Positions 38,721-48,617 of a stretch of 64,000 nucleotides of DNA are shown piece by piece. Source of the DNA: Pycnococcus provasolii (Eukaryota > Chlorophyta > Pseudoscourfieldiophyceae > Pseudoscourfieldiales); the NCBI GenBank assembly GCA_049487715.1, contig CP150564.1, positions 620,001 to 684,000 of the forward strand. Reading direction: 5' to 3'. The notes below the pieces were generated by a model, which was given only the letters and a program-made list of their open reading frames with translations, did not search any database and was not told the origin of the DNA. The position numbers were made by a program, and so were the translations under genes. How positions within the stretch are numbered: the stretch's first letter is position 1; the number at the start of each line of letters is the position of its first letter.

Positions 38721-40823
38721 ATGAAGCGGGACGCCACGAGCACCAGCCCTGCGGGTGTCCTCGCGCGCTACCAACTCGCTTTGCTGGCTTTGTTGTCAGC
38801 CTCAGTGCTTGCTTCCGTGTGGTCAAGACGCGAGAAAGTGAACCTCCTTAACAAGTCCGCCGTGTTCAACGCGGAAGTCGCGTCGATGAAGTCGGAAACT
38901 GCACTGCGATCTTCAAGCTTACAAACCTCGTCAACGGAACTTAAGACGCTTTTGAACAGAATATCCGTCATGAAGGAGGGAACCGCGCGACGCGCTCAGG
39001 ACAGAAAAAGACGCATCGACTCCGACTGCGACGTGCCGCGCATATTCGCATCCATCGACCACGACGTCGATGTGGCGAAAACACAGGCGCTCGACGAAGC
39101 GAGGCCGAAGCAGGAGAACGTCAAGCGGCGAGCGATGACGAAGCTCAGGGCGGCGGAGTACAAACGAACGCACGCCGCGCGATCCATAACGCTGCTTGAA
39201 CACACGAACAGCCTGCTGCGCACTATAATCAGCGAGAAGCGCTCGGAGGTGCTCGTCGGACAGGCTCTGCGCGACAACGACGCAGCGTACGTCAGGGCGT
39301 ACTTAGGCCGACTCGCACACGCGCCAGACTCGTACGGAGGAAGCTTCCTCTACAACGCAGAGGACAGCGCGGACGTGGGCATGCCGCTGTTCCTCCCAAA
39401 AATTGGAGGTGTGTACGAGAAGATCGCCGTGGTGACAGACGACCTGCTTCGCCTCATCCCAAAGCTCGACCCGTTTCTGAAGCCGTCGCGCGTGCTATAC
39501 AAGACTTGCGCGGTGGTGGGAAACTCAGGGCTTAGTCTCTTCTACAAGCAGGGTGCGGAGATCGACGCGCACGAGGCGGTGATCCGCTTCAACGCCGGCC
39601 CGACCAAAGGATTCGAGGACTTTGTTGGACGGCGTACGACGGTCCGCTTCGTCAACCGCCTCCACTTTGGCTTCCAGGAGAGTCCCAAGGAGATTGTGCT
39701 GCAGCAGGTCACGACGCCGGAGTCGTTCGACAAGTTTCTGGAGCTTAAGCGAGAGCTTCCGTCAAGCCGCGTGTTCATGGTCAGCCCCGACTTCCACGCA
39801 CACGTCGTCTCCGAGCTTAAGAAGCCGCCAACGAACGGCTTCTACGGCGCACTCTTCGCGCTGCAGAGATGCAAGAACGTGACATTGTACGGATTCTTCC
39901 GTGCGGAGGAAAAGCATGTGCCGTATCACTACTTTGATACCGATGAGCCGGTGGAGAACCAGCGATCGCGCGACATCCTCGAGACGCCGCTTCTGATGGA
40001 GCTTGTGCGGCACTCGGGAGGACGCATGCGCGTGGCGGAGCCATGCCTGATGCCCGAAGACTTTGGGTCTCTTGAGAACGGACTTATCATGAGCGACATT
40101 GAACGTATCCTCGGCATGAAGAACGCGACGCGGTCATCCGTTGTTGACGACGAGGACGAAAACGAGGGCGAGCGCATGGAAAACCTTCCCTGGTCTGAGC
40201 AGGAAGTTCTGTACGCGAAGTCGAGGTTCTGCCGCACGTGCCCATCTGGCAGTTACTGTTCTATTGGAAGCTCGTTTCCGCGCTCTCTGCCGTCGATGTG
40301 CCGTGACGCGGGAAGCTACCATGAATTTTTCCCGTGCACCGAGAAAGCTGCACGAACGTCGACGACGACGACCACCACCACCACCACTACCACCACCACT
40401 ACCACCGCTACTGAGGCGGAGGACGAGGAGGAGACTGCGGGAGCAGATAGTGAGGTGGAAGAGGATAAGGAAAAAGAGGAGAATGAGGAGAACCAGGAGG
40501 AGGAGGAGGAGGAGGATCATGCGGAGGCAGCGGAGGAGGAGGAGAAGGAAAAAGAGGAGGAGGAGGAGGAAGAAGAGGAGGAGAAAAAGGATACTGACGA
40601 GGAGGATCCTGTTGAGGAGACCGCCGCCGAGGATTCTAAGGACACCGACGCCGATTCGGACGAAGCGGACACCGACGCCGATTCGGACGAAGCGGACACC
40701 GACGCCGATTCGGACGAAGCGGACACCGACGCCGATTCGGACGAAGCGGACACCGACGCCGATTCGGACGAAGCGGACACCGACGCCGATTCGGACGAAG
40801 CGGAAGACACGCCCGACAGATGA
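38721..40823 (+). CDS. GT29 sialyltransferase-like type II membrane protein with acidic repeat tail
   Basis: Golgi-type glycosyltransferase of family GT29. The 700-residue protein has a short cytosolic N terminus, one signal-anchor span (ARYQLALLALLSASVLASVW, about 14-33), a coiled stem, then the GT29 domain. The large sialylmotif lies at about 260-310 (CAVVGNSGLSLFYKQG ... VIRFNAGPT ... RTTVRFVNR), the small motif at about 372-393 (NGFYGALFALQRCKNVTLYG) and the very-small motif at about 400 (HVPYHYF). A Cys-rich segment (CRTCPSGSYC, about 500) follows, then a Thr run, a Glu-rich tract and six perfect copies of a nine-residue Asp-rich unit. Algae are not known to make common sialic acids, so donor and acceptor are open. 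The GTG at 38700 is not the start; the ATG is 38721. Confidence 0.88.
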   Translation: MKRDATSTSPAGVLARYQLALLALLSASVLASVWSRREKVNLLNKSAVFNAEVASMKSETALRSSSLQTSSTELKTLLNRISVMKEGTARRAQDRKRRIDSDCDVPRIFASIDHDVDVAKTQALDEARPKQENVKRRAMTKLRAAEYKRTHAARSITLLEHTNSLLRTIISEKRSEVLVGQALRDNDAAYVRAYLGRLAHAPDSYGGSFLYNAEDSADVGMPLFLPKIGGVYEKIAVVTDDLLRLIPKLDPFLKPSRVLYKTCAVVGNSGLSLFYKQGAEIDAHEAVIRFNAGPTKGFEDFVGRRTTVRFVNRLHFGFQESPKEIVLQQVTTPESFDKFLELKRELPSSRVFMVSPDFHAHVVSELKKPPTNGFYGALFALQRCKNVTLYGFFRAEEKHVPYHYFDTDEPVENQRSRDILETPLLMELVRHSGGRMRVAEPCLMPEDFGSLENGLIMSDIERILGMKNATRSSVVDDEDENEGERMENLPWSEQEVLYAKSRFCRTCPSGSYCSIGSSFPRSLPSMCRDAGSYHEFFPCTEKAARTSTTTTTTTTTTTTTTTATEAEDEEETAGADSEVEEDKEKEENEENQEEEEEEDHAEAAEEEEKEKEEEEEEEEEEKKDTDEEDPVEETAAEDSKDTDADSDEADTDADSDEADTDADSDEADTDADSDEADTDADSDEADTDADSDEAEDTPDR
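40641..40802 (+). repeat. 27-bp minisatellite, six perfect copies, coding
   Basis: The unit GACACCGACGCCGATTCGGA plus CGAAGCG repeats head to tail six times, identical in every copy, encoding DTDADSDEA units at the C terminus of the GT29 protein. The perfect identity points to recent expansion. Confidence 0.95.
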
Positions 40824-40871
40824 CTTAATATACCACCACCATATATATTTTTAACAACGATTCACGATACA

Positions 40872-41861
40872 TTACTTATTAATTAACATGTTCTTATGCA
40901 GCCAATTGCACGCTTCGCGCACGACTTCGGCGCCACCACAATACGTCGTCGTCCATCGAATGACCTCAGCCGCCGACTCCGAGGCACCCACCTCTGCATT
41001 TTGGAGATTGACTGGCAATGGCTTGGCAGAAGTTCCGAACGTGTACGCACCATCAGCTCGCCCAGCGCCCAGCGCGGCAGAATCGGCAGACACGAGCAGT
41101 CCCAAGTTGCGAAGCGCAATGCGGTGTACCATACGCAGTGCCGTAGGCCACTCGGACGTTAGGCGCGTATCCACGGCGCCAGGGTCATGGCACACATGCA
41201 CCGCGCCATCGTCGCGCGCACGGAGAGCAAGCGCACACATCAGCGCGCGCCTCTTGGAGTCTGCGTACCTCCTCGCCGCGCACGTGTATGTGACGCCCTG
41301 CTTCTGTACCTCCGCGGCGCGGTGCGTGAACGACGTGATCCACAAAACGCGTTGTGCACGCACGAGCGCCGTCAGCAGCAGAGGACCAAGCTCATTGACG
41401 CGGCGCACGTAGATATCCGCCTCGTCACCTGCCTCTGTGCAGAATGACGCCGCGTTGTTGACGAGCGAAGTCACGCGGTAATCTCGCGTGACGGCGCATG
41501 CAAAAGAAATGATACCTTCAATCTTTGCGAGGTCGAGCAAGTATGGCTTCACCTGAACATGCTTTGGCACAGTTTTCCGCATATGGGCCACCGCCTGAAG
41601 GGCGTCAGTCTCGTTGGGCGCCGTAACGATCACGACATCCGCGGTGAAGGCAAGACGCGACGCGATGGCGAATCCGAGCCCGCCGACTGACGCTCCCGTG
41701 ACCACGACGCACTTGCCGTGCCGCTGGCGTCTTTGCTCGTCGTCGTCAGCGCATGCTACACGTTTGGCGAGGTAGGCGCGCACGTGCGAGACGACGAGGT
41801 GTATTGTCCACGCGAGGAAGGCGAGCAGCGAACGTGGGCGCCACAGCGAAAGCCTTCGCAT
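40872..41861 (-). CDS. Short-chain dehydrogenase/reductase (SDR), membrane-anchored
   Basis: NAD(P)-dependent oxidoreductase of unknown substrate. The 329-residue protein has an N-terminal hydrophobic segment (SLLAFLAWTIHLVVSHV), then a Rossmann fold: TGASVGGLGFAIA (cofactor loop, about residue 54), LVNNAASF (NNAG-type), the serine of ITSFTHR and catalytic YADSKRR (YxxxK). HDPGAVDTRL follows, the typical PGxVxT segment. The length and order resemble retinol-dehydrogenase-like SDRs. The ATG at 41861 is the first in frame, and AACCCCGAA lies at -99. The stop is only 48 bp from the convergent GT29 gene. Confidence 0.87.
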   Translation of the reverse strand: MRRLSLWRPRSLLAFLAWTIHLVVSHVRAYLAKRVACADDDEQRRQRHGKCVVVTGASVGGLGFAIASRLAFTADVVIVTAPNETDALQAVAHMRKTVPKHVQVKPYLLDLAKIEGIISFACAVTRDYRVTSLVNNAASFCTEAGDEADIYVRRVNELGPLLLTALVRAQRVLWITSFTHRAAEVQKQGVTYTCAARRYADSKRRALMCALALRARDDGAVHVCHDPGAVDTRLTSEWPTALRMVHRIALRNLGLLVSADSAALGAGRADGAYTFGTSAKPLPVNLQNAEVGASESAAEVIRWTTTYCGGAEVVREACNWLHKNMLINK

Positions 41862-41997
41862 GCATGTGGGGACCCCCTGTGCCCGGGGGGCGGGGTGTTG
41901 TTGCCCAGTTCCACCAACCGCTCCGATCTGGGTTTGGAAAAACGAGTTCGGGGACCTAGTTCGGGGTTTCAGGTAACAGGGAATATTTCACAACGGC

Positions 41998-42741
41998 TCA
42001 ACTCAAGGGCTCACCGACTTGCGCGCTGAGCGTCTCGAGCTCCTTGAGCATGTCGAGCGGATTCGCGCGGCCGCTCGTGCTCTCGTCGAAGCGGTCGAGG
42101 CGTTTGCGTGTCTCCGTGACACGACTGCGGAGCGAGTCGTTGTCGCGCTTGAGCTTCGCCTGGGCAGACGCCGCTTGCTCAAGCACGCCGCGCGCCTCCG
42201 TGCAGGTGTGGTCCTCTCCGCCACCAGCCTCGTTGTCGTCAAGAATAGCGCGCAGGCGCTGCGCCTCGGCGTCGATCATCGCTTCGAGTTGCTCGATTTT
42301 GGCCTCGCTGTCACCGTTCGCGCGCTCGTTCTCCTCCTGCACCTCCGCTAGTGCGCTTCCGTCTTCCCACGCCTGTTTTCTCCGCTCGAGGTGCTCCGCC
42401 TCGTTCTCCAAGTCAATGCGTTGCCTGAGTTGACTTAAGATGTCGGGTTCCTTATTATTATTATTATTATTTTCTCCTTGGAAGTTTCTGCCACCGTCGT
42501 ATTCTTCGTCTGATGAGTGGTAGGGCGACGGCGAAGCTTGGAGTTCGCCCCCCTCGTCGTCGTCGTCTTCGTCGTCCCTGGCCGCCTGTAAGATTCGGTC
42601 TGTGAGCGGCGTGCGCGCGTGCGCGCCGTTGTTGTTTGTTGTTTTGCGCGCCGAGCGTTGCGAGAGCTGCGACGCGAGCCCATGTTTTGACCTGGCCGCG
42701 TCGTGCTTGGCGACCAGCAGCGGCAAGGAGGTTGCGGGCAT
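41998..42741 (-). CDS. Coiled-coil protein of unknown function
   Basis: Unrecognised. The 247-residue product has a basic N terminus (HDAARSKHGLASQLSQRSARK), an acidic Asp/Glu stretch, a poly-Asn run encoded by an ATT/AAT microsatellite (about 42447-42470), then a continuous coiled coil from about residue 95 to the end (LENEAEHLERRKQAWED; RDNDSLRSRVTETRKRLDRF). It has no membrane segment or transit peptide. The ATG at 42741 is the first in frame. It is co-oriented with the SDR, whose ATG is 137 bp from this stop. Confidence 0.65.
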   Translation of the reverse strand: MPATSLPLLVAKHDAARSKHGLASQLSQRSARKTTNNNGAHARTPLTDRILQAARDDEDDDDEGGELQASPSPYHSSDEEYDGGRNFQGENNNNNNKEPDILSQLRQRIDLENEAEHLERRKQAWEDGSALAEVQEENERANGDSEAKIEQLEAMIDAEAQRLRAILDDNEAGGGEDHTCTEARGVLEQAASAQAKLKRDNDSLRSRVTETRKRLDRFDESTSGRANPLDMLKELETLSAQVGEPLS

Positions 42742-43319
42742 AATAAGGTAGCAAGAAGTACGACGATACGTGAATCAATAATGTGCCGCTCCCAATGGAG
42801 ACCCAAGACCCAACGGAAAGGAAGGGAGGAAGGGAGGAAGACACCAAAGTTCTCAGGACTCCTCCTCCTTCTTCTGACCTGGTCAAGGGCCTTCAAGATG
42901 GTCAACAAGATGACGAGAGTCCAGAGGAAGGGAAGGGAAGGGACGGGCGAGGACGAGGATGAAACCCAATGGCCCATGCAGCCATGCGTGCGTAAGTGCT
43001 TTTGTCGAGGAGGATTGAGGAGGAGAATTCAGAAGAATTCAGAAGGAGAGGGAGAAGAAGAAGGCATGGAAGGGTACTTTTTAGGAAGAGATGGACAACT
43101 GATGCACCCCGGGGGCCTCCCTTTCCCTCCTTACATTGGGTGATTGGGGTACGTAAGAACAAGGGTTGGGGATCCGCCATCGGATGGGAAAATGCCCATC
43201 CCTCTCCCCCTTTGTATTTGTATTTTTTGAACCCCCCCCCTCTCCCCTTTCCGGTCTCTCCTGTCGTTCGTTCCCGCCCCCCCTCTCCTCTCCTCGTTGT
43301 GTGCGTGCGTGTCTTCGGC
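42742..43319. other. Intergenic between divergent coiled-coil and PSF1 genes
   Basis: No gene seen. Purine-rich tracts (GGAAGGGAGGAAGGGAGG near 42822; GAAGAATTCAGAAG near 43030), then a C- and T-rich leader (43218-43300) immediately before the PSF1 ATG. The PSF1 frame is open through this region from 42996 but begins with non-ATG codons. Confidence 0.5.
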
Positions 43320-43985
43320 ATGGCTGCGGACGTGCGCGCGTTCGCTCGCACCGCCACAGAGCTCTACCGCGACGTCGCGCTCGCGGAGAAACACCACCTG
43401 CCGCCGCACGACCACGACCGCCTGAAGCGAGCCATCGAGGAAGTCAAGTACCACAGCGAAGAGGCGCAGAACCTGCTGAAAGCGCAGGAGCAGGAGCAGG
43501 ATGACGCGAACGGAGAACTCGGCTCGCAGGACTGGACGTCGAACCCCGCCTCGGCAGCCGCGGTGCTCGTGCACTACGAAAGCATACTGCGCAACAAAAG
43601 GCTCATGCTCGCGTACGTGCACGAAAGGTGTCAGAAGATTAAAGCGTTCCGGTGGAGACTGGGGAACGCCGTGCCGAAGGAAATTGTCGACCGCATGGCG
43701 CCGGAGGAGGTGCACTTCGCGACGCAGTACAACCGAATACTCAGCGAGTACATGACCGGGGCGGGCGTTGACGACAGACTCGGCAACATCGACCTCACGC
43801 TCGACGCAACGCTGCCTCCCAAGGAACCGTATGTGAAGGTTCTCGTGAAGCGAGACATTGGAGAGTTCGTCACAGAGGAGGGAAAGACGGTGCACCTCAT
43901 ACCAGGTTCCATGCACCTTCTGCGCCGATGCGACGCCGAGCCGCTTATTGTGCAAGGCGTGCTCGAACACGAAGGGTACGCTTGA
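43320..43985 (+). CDS. PSF1: GINS complex subunit PSF1
   Basis: Part of the GINS tetramer that joins MCM2-7 and CDC45 in the replicative CMG helicase. The 221-residue protein matches PSF1 in size. It has the N-terminal A-domain helices (ATELYRDVALAEKHHLPPH; RNKRLMLAYVHERCQKIKAF RW; LSEYM) and the C-terminal B-domain strand block with KRDIGEFVTEEGKTVHL and DAEPLIVQGVLEHEGYA, a hallmark of PSF1. The ATG at 43320 (TTCGGCATGG) gives the canonical N terminus. TGTAA follows 15 nt after the stop. It is convergent with the TPR gene. Confidence 0.93.
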   Translation: MAADVRAFARTATELYRDVALAEKHHLPPHDHDRLKRAIEEVKYHSEEAQNLLKAQEQEQDDANGELGSQDWTSNPASAAAVLVHYESILRNKRLMLAYVHERCQKIKAFRWRLGNAVPKEIVDRMAPEEVHFATQYNRILSEYMTGAGVDDRLGNIDLTLDATLPPKEPYVKVLVKRDIGEFVTEEGKTVHLIPGSMHLLRRCDAEPLIVQGVLEHEGYA

Positions 43986-44044
43986 GTAGTGGTTGTTGTT
44001 GTAAAATTTGACTGATAGACTTCGTACAACATTACAATAATAGT

Positions 44045-44072
44045 GAACACACACACACACACACACACACAC
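44045..44072. repeat. (CA)n microsatellite
   Basis: About 13 CA dinucleotides in the 121-bp interval between the convergent PSF1 and TPR genes. Confidence 0.95.
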
Positions 44073-44106
44073 TACACAGACCTGTGCTTGCTTAGGACTG
44101 CACACC

Positions 44107-45615
44107 CTAAGCTGTCTTTTCACTGGACGTCTTGTACGCCTCGCGTCGTCGACGCTGCTGCTCTTCCTTCGCCTTCCGCTCGTCAAGCTGTGCGCGCAGC
44201 TTGCGATACGCACGAAGCTCCGCGTCGTCGAGTCCCATCTCGTCGTCCTTTGCTTCGAGGCGCGCCGCCTCACGCTCCATCGTCCTGTGCATCTCCAGGC
44301 GCTCGTAGAACGTGATGCGCTCTCCTCGCTTCGACTTCTCGACGAGTGCGTCGACGCGCTCGAGTTGCTTCTGCGCGTCGCTCTCCTGCCTCGCCTCGTA
44401 GCTCTTGCGTTCCTTGAGCTTGTTCAGCGTCATCACCTCCTCCTGCGATGTCGACTCGCCGGACGCGCTCTTCTTCTCGAGACGAGCAATCTCCTCGTCG
44501 CGGTACCTCGTGAGTACACGCACCTCCTCGTCGTCGAGGTGGTCGCCTCGCCGCGTCTTCTCCGCGATGCGTGCAACCTCCGCAAGATACTGCTGTTCTC
44601 GAAATTTGTCAAGCGCCGACCCTTCTAGCAGTACGGTTTCCTCCTTAGGCCCGGAATCAAAGTCCGTTAGGTAGTCGGGGTGCTTCCTCTGGAACGCCAG
44701 CTTGTACTCGCGTACGGCACCACGCATGCCGTGCCTGTCCAAGGCATCGCGCACCGCGTGCGATATCGTCATCGACGCCTTACCCTGGCTGTTGCCGTCG
44801 TCCTCGCGCGATACGACGCGCAGCAAGGCGGCGGTGACGTGAGCAATGGCGGCGGCGTCTGCAGAATTTTCTTCCCCCGCCAGCCATCGTCTGAGCGGCT
44901 CGGGCGAGGAGTCTTGTTGTTGTTGTTGTTGTTGATCTTCTTCTTCGTCGTCGTGCGCATAGCTTGCAATGGCCCGCCACGCGCCGCCACGCTCGTCAGC
45001 CGCCAGGCGTCTCTCTTCCTCGGCACGCGCGTGCACGTTGCTCTGGTACTTCTCCGAAGTAAACATGCCGCCAAACCTTCCTCTTTGCCTTTTCAGCGCC
45101 TCTGCGATTTCTGCCTCCACTTCGCGAAGCGCCTTAACTATATCCACCGAATCTGGCGCGAGCTTGCGTGCCTGACGCAGTGCCTCACGCGCCTCATCGC
45201 TCTCGCCCAGTCCCCGCCGCGCCTGAGCGAGCCTGAAGAGGATTTTGGCGTTGCCGTCGCCACGCTTGACTGCGCGTTCTGCGGCGCGAACCGCCTCACC
45301 GTACCTCTTTTCGCGCAGGAGAGCTTGCGCGAGGTTCCCGTCTGCCGTCTGCCGCAGCAAGCTTGCGCGCTTCGCGAGGTCTGCAAAGTCGGGTCGCTTG
45401 AGTGCGTCAGGTGCCGTGACAGCAAGTTCGTCGAGCACTTCCACGGTTTCGATGTATCGGTGCTGCGCGAGCTCCGCGTCGCCTCGCTTCAGGGCGTCGT
45501 TGCCCTCCTCTTTCAGCGCGGTGGCTTCTTCGAGTTGCGTGACCGCGAGTCGTCTGAACTCTGGGAGCGTGAGGCTGAAGCGCCCGAGGTCGTCGGGCAT
45601 GGGCGGCGCGGACAT
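44107..45615 (-). CDS. TPR-domain protein with a charged coiled-coil C terminus
   Basis: Probable co-chaperone-type adaptor; no named orthologue recognised. The 502-residue protein has three TPR units at about 25-165 (ATALKEEGNDALKRGDAELA; NLAQALLREKRYGEAVRAAE; ILFRLAQARRGLGESDEARE), spaced as in the HSP70/HSP90-binding TPR clamp. A poly-Gln run (about 240) follows, then a long Glu/Lys/Arg-rich helical region (about 330-500). The clamp residues suggest EEVD-tail binding, which is inference. The ATG at 45615 is the first convincing start; upstream frame extension lacks family-like sequence. AACCCCGAA lies at -86. TIM17 is immediately upstream in the same orientation. Confidence 0.8.
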   Translation of the reverse strand: MSAPPMPDDLGRFSLTLPEFRRLAVTQLEEATALKEEGNDALKRGDAELAQHRYIETVEVLDELAVTAPDALKRPDFADLAKRASLLRQTADGNLAQALLREKRYGEAVRAAERAVKRGDGNAKILFRLAQARRGLGESDEAREALRQARKLAPDSVDIVKALREVEAEIAEALKRQRGRFGGMFTSEKYQSNVHARAEEERRLAADERGGAWRAIASYAHDDEEEDQQQQQQQDSSPEPLRRWLAGEENSADAAAIAHVTAALLRVVSREDDGNSQGKASMTISHAVRDALDRHGMRGAVREYKLAFQRKHPDYLTDFDSGPKEETVLLEGSALDKFREQQYLAEVARIAEKTRRGDHLDDEEVRVLTRYRDEEIARLEKKSASGESTSQEEVMTLNKLKERKSYEARQESDAQKQLERVDALVEKSKRGERITFYERLEMHRTMEREAARLEAKDDEMGLDDAELRAYRKLRAQLDERKAKEEQQRRRREAYKTSSEKTA

Positions 45616-45811
45616 GTTTTTGATGGGATTGATTCTAGATTCTAGAAGGCGGGAGTTCAGACGAAGATCTTTGGGGGTTGGGCGGCGATTTTGGGAATGG
45701 TTCGGGGTTGGCCTTGGTCTGCGCTGGATGCGTGTGGACGATACGGTGTGTGCGACATGGCTACGATTTTGACCTTTTACTAAATGTTTTTCAGGTTCTT
45801 TACGACTCAAT

Positions 45812-46414
45812 TTAAGTGTTGCTGAAGTCAGGCATAGCTGGCGGTGTTGTGTCCTCCTCCTTGGACCCTCCCCCGAACAGCCCGCCGAAGAATCCGCCGC
45901 CGCCGCCGCCGCCACCGCCACCACCCTGGGCGCTGTCAGGAGGCGAAGGAGCAGGGGCGACGTCCACTGGCGCGACATCCGCGATGGGAGGTGCGGCGTT
46001 CGGCGCGGCGACACGCGTGACCACGATCCCGATCCCCTCGATGAGCGCAAGCAGCACTCCCCCGAACGCCGCGGACTTGGCCGCCGCGCGCGCTCCCTGG
46101 CGCAGCTGCAGCACGCCACCGGTGAGTGCGCCTGCGGCGATGGAGTTCCACGGGTCTTCCTTTTTCCGAAGTGCGACGAGCGTGCAGTCGAAGGTACTGA
46201 AGAGCCCACCCCAGACGGCGAACGAGCCGCCCGTTCGCGGCGCACCCGTCCGCACAGCTTCCAAGCCGCCACGCAGTCGAAAGTTTGCTGGCGCGTTGTA
46301 GCACCCCTTCCCGAACAGCCACATTCCTCCTCCGAACGCGCCCATGCCGAACGCGCCGCCGACGTCGTCGATGATGCGGTGCGGGCACGGCTCGCGCTGG
46401 TGATCGACGGACAT
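45812..46414 (-). CDS. TIM17: Mitochondrial inner-membrane translocase subunit TIM17
   Basis: Channel-forming component of the TIM23 presequence translocase. The 200-residue protein begins [20 protein letters not shown], the diagnostic TIM17 N terminus. Four hydrophobic segments with glycine-zipper motifs follow ([56 protein letters not shown]), including the conserved [18 protein letters not shown]. The C-terminal tail is Pro/Ala- then Gly-rich (poly-Gly, FFGGLFGGG), common in plant and algal TIM17. The upstream part of the frame is non-ATG; the ATG is 46414. Confidence 0.95.
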   Translation of the reverse strand: MSVDHQREPCPHRIIDDVGGAFGMGAFGGGMWLFGKGCYNAPANFRLRGGLEAVRTGAPRTGGSFAVWGGLFSTFDCTLVALRKKEDPWNSIAAGALTGGVLQLRQGARAAAKSAAFGGVLLALIEGIGIVVTRVAAPNAAPPIADVAPVDVAPAPSPPDSAQGGGGGGGGGGGFFGGLFGGGSKEEDTTPPAMPDFSNT

Positions 46415-47276
46415 CCCTGCCTGCTGTGAAGGAGTGGTGGGGGAAGGAAGGAAGGAGGAGGGGGGGGGCGACGAGAGGAGAGCGAGAGGAGAGCGAGGGG
46501 AAGGGAAGGACGGAGGGAGGAGGGAGGAGAGGAGCCGAAGGGGGAGAAGAACGAAGGGGAGGAAACAACCCACTAACCCAGACGCCCCGGGCAGCCGGGG
46601 GAACGTCCTTTGGCCAAGAATGGTCTAAGAATACAACATAGGGCTTGGGGCTGAGGAAAGGAGGAAGGAAGGAAGGGAAGGTCCGCCTCAATCGCCCATC
46701 GCCCGGTCTGCACGGGGGCAAATCTACCTGGTAACCTTCACATCGATCGATCTTAGACTACCTACGGTAGGGTTTTCACCCTTAGGGTTTTCCCGCACTG
46801 CACTGGGGCCAGCTTCGTCGCAGTCGAGATGAGCGACCTGGTCCTGGTCACACTGGGGACCCCGGTCGGTGTCGTCGTCGAGCGAGCGTTCCCCCTTGTG
46901 CCAAGAAAGATGGGTGACACGTCGTTGTTCGTTCAAGAAAGAAACAGGCGTTTCCAAACGTTGTTTACAAAAAACACTGTAGAAAACACCAATCTCTCCC
47001 TCTTTTTTTTTTTCTTTTTTTTTTTTCGATATCTTATTCAAAATACAATACAAGATATGGTACAGAATGTGTGGCCAAAACACGCAAGGGAGTTTTGGCA
47101 GAAGGAGTATGGAGGAGAATGATGGTAGGATGGTTGTGTGTAGGAATGGTTGTGGAATGCGCACTCGTGGCGTTGCCACCCAAGATTCGATCGCGCCAAA
47201 AAAAGGCGGTCGCGATCAATCTGGTTGATTCATGAAAGATGGCGCACACCGACGCTCCCGAAGCACGCACTCTGCT
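46415..47276. other. Intergenic, TIM17 upstream to DDX6 3' side
   Basis: No gene seen. G/A-rich low-complexity sequence (46435-46690), a CCCCGGGCAGCCGGGGG hairpin near 46583, telomere-like TAGGGTTTTCACCCTTAGGG (about 46768-46787), a T-run stretch (47004-47030) and a short AT-rich segment. A 97-codon frame at 46829 is interrupted by poly-Phe and is not credible. Confidence 0.5.
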
Positions 47277-48617
47277 TTACTTCGTGTAGAGCGCCGGGTC
47301 AATCTCCGGCGGAATGGGCAAGATCTCCGTTCCAAGCTCCTGCTCGGTCTTGTACAGGTTGTAGCGGTCGTCGTACGTGATCAGGTTCACAGCCAGACCC
47401 AGATGTCCGAAGCGACCAGATCGGCCAACGCGGTGCAGGTACGTCTCGCTGTTCTTGGGGAAGTCGAAGTTGATGACGACGTTCACAGCCTGGATATCGA
47501 TTCCGCGTGTGAAGAGGTCGCTCGATACGAGGTTACGGCACTTGCCGCTGCGGAAGTCCTGGAACACGCGGTTGCGGTGGTGCTGCGGCATCTTGGCATG
47601 AATGAAAAAGCAGCTGTATCCGAGCTCCGTCACCTTGCGCGCGAGAAGCTCGACGCGGTTCGTGCTGTTGGCAAAAATGATGCTCTGGTTCACCTGAAGC
47701 TTGGAGAAGAGCGTGTGGAGGCACGAGATCTTTTGCCTCTCGTCGACGTACGCGTAGTACTGCGTGACACCCTTCAGAGTGAGGTTGTCCATGAGGTTGA
47801 TGATGTACGGCTTCCTGAGAAACTTGTCCTTGAACTCGCGCACCGTGACGGGGAATGTTGCCGAATAGCACAGAACTTGCCTGTCGTTCGGAAGGTGTGC
47901 CATGAGGCGACCGAGCGTGTCGGAGAACTCTGGGCTGAGCAGCTTGTCCGCCTCGTCGAGGCAGAACATCTTGCACTCGCCGAGTTTGGCCACGCCCTTG
48001 TCTGCGAGGTCAAGGATGCGCCCGGGTGTCGCGACGATGAGGTGAACCGTGTTGTAGAGTCGCATGATATCATCTTTGAGGCTGGTTCCTCCGGTGGTGA
48101 CCATCACCTGCAGCTCGAGGTGCTTTCCGAGTTCCTTGCACACCTGTGCTGTTTGCAGCGCGAGCTCGCGCGTTGGCACGAGCACGAGTGCCTGCACATT
48201 CTCTTTGGCTGTGTCGATCTTCTCGATGCACGGGATGCAGAACGCCGCGGTTTTTCCCGTTCCGTTCTTGGCACGCGCGAGGATGTCTCTTCCTGTCAAC
48301 GCGATGGGTATGGATTCCTCCTGGATCGGGCTGGGTCGTTCGAAACCCTTTTCGTAGATGCCCATGAGAAGTTCTCGCTTGAGGAAGTAGTCCTCGAACT
48401 CGTTCCCCTTGGTGGCGGTGACATCCTCCGTTTTGTGTCGCGTGTCTACGGGCGGCATGTTGAGCTGCGCCTTGAAGTCGCCTCCAGGTGCGAGTGCCCC
48501 CGCTCCCGCTCCCGCTCCCGCGGGAGGAGGTTGTTGAGGTTGTTGAGGTTGTTGAAGTTGCTGCTGCTGGGCCATTTGCTGCGCCATGGCCATGACTGCG
48601 GACGGTGCGGCAGCCAT
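47277..48617 (-). CDS. DDX6: DEAD-box RNA helicase DDX6/Dhh1 (RCK/p54)
   Basis: Promotes mRNA decapping and translational repression in P-bodies. The 446-residue protein has a Gln/Pro-rich N-terminal tail with three QQP repeats, then the core: [20 protein letters not shown] (typical of Dhh1), Q motif [10 protein letters not shown], motif [21 protein letters not shown], motif II DEAD, motif III SAT, and the second lobe with [20 protein letters not shown] and [10 protein letters not shown]. It ends [14 protein letters not shown], as in family members. The ATG at 48617 is chosen; MAMAQQ a few residues later is an alternative. A second ORF antisense to it is an artefact. Confidence 0.96.
   Translation of the reverse strand: MAAAPSAVMAMAQQMAQQQQLQQPQQPQQPPPAGAGAGAGALAPGGDFKAQLNMPPVDTRHKTEDVTATKGNEFEDYFLKRELLMGIYEKGFERPSPIQEESIPIALTGRDILARAKNGTGKTAAFCIPCIEKIDTAKENVQALVLVPTRELALQTAQVCKELGKHLELQVMVTTGGTSLKDDIMRLYNTVHLIVATPGRILDLADKGVAKLGECKMFCLDEADKLLSPEFSDTLGRLMAHLPNDRQVLCYSATFPVTVREFKDKFLRKPYIINLMDNLTLKGVTQYYAYVDERQKISCLHTLFSKLQVNQSIIFANSTNRVELLARKVTELGYSCFFIHAKMPQHHRNRVFQDFRSGKCRNLVSSDLFTRGIDIQAVNVVINFDFPKNSETYLHRVGRSGRFGHLGLAVNLITYDDRYNLYKTEQELGTEILPIPPEIDPALYTK

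Noticed and set aside
43131-44273. 380-codon minus-strand frame over PSF1
   Set aside because: Overlaps a clear GINS PSF1 gene on the other strand and starts outside any ATG context typical of the window; composition biased.
46829-47122. 97-codon plus-strand frame in the TIM17-DDX6 gap
   Set aside because: Runs through a T-homopolymer giving poly-Phe; no similarity or codon bias.
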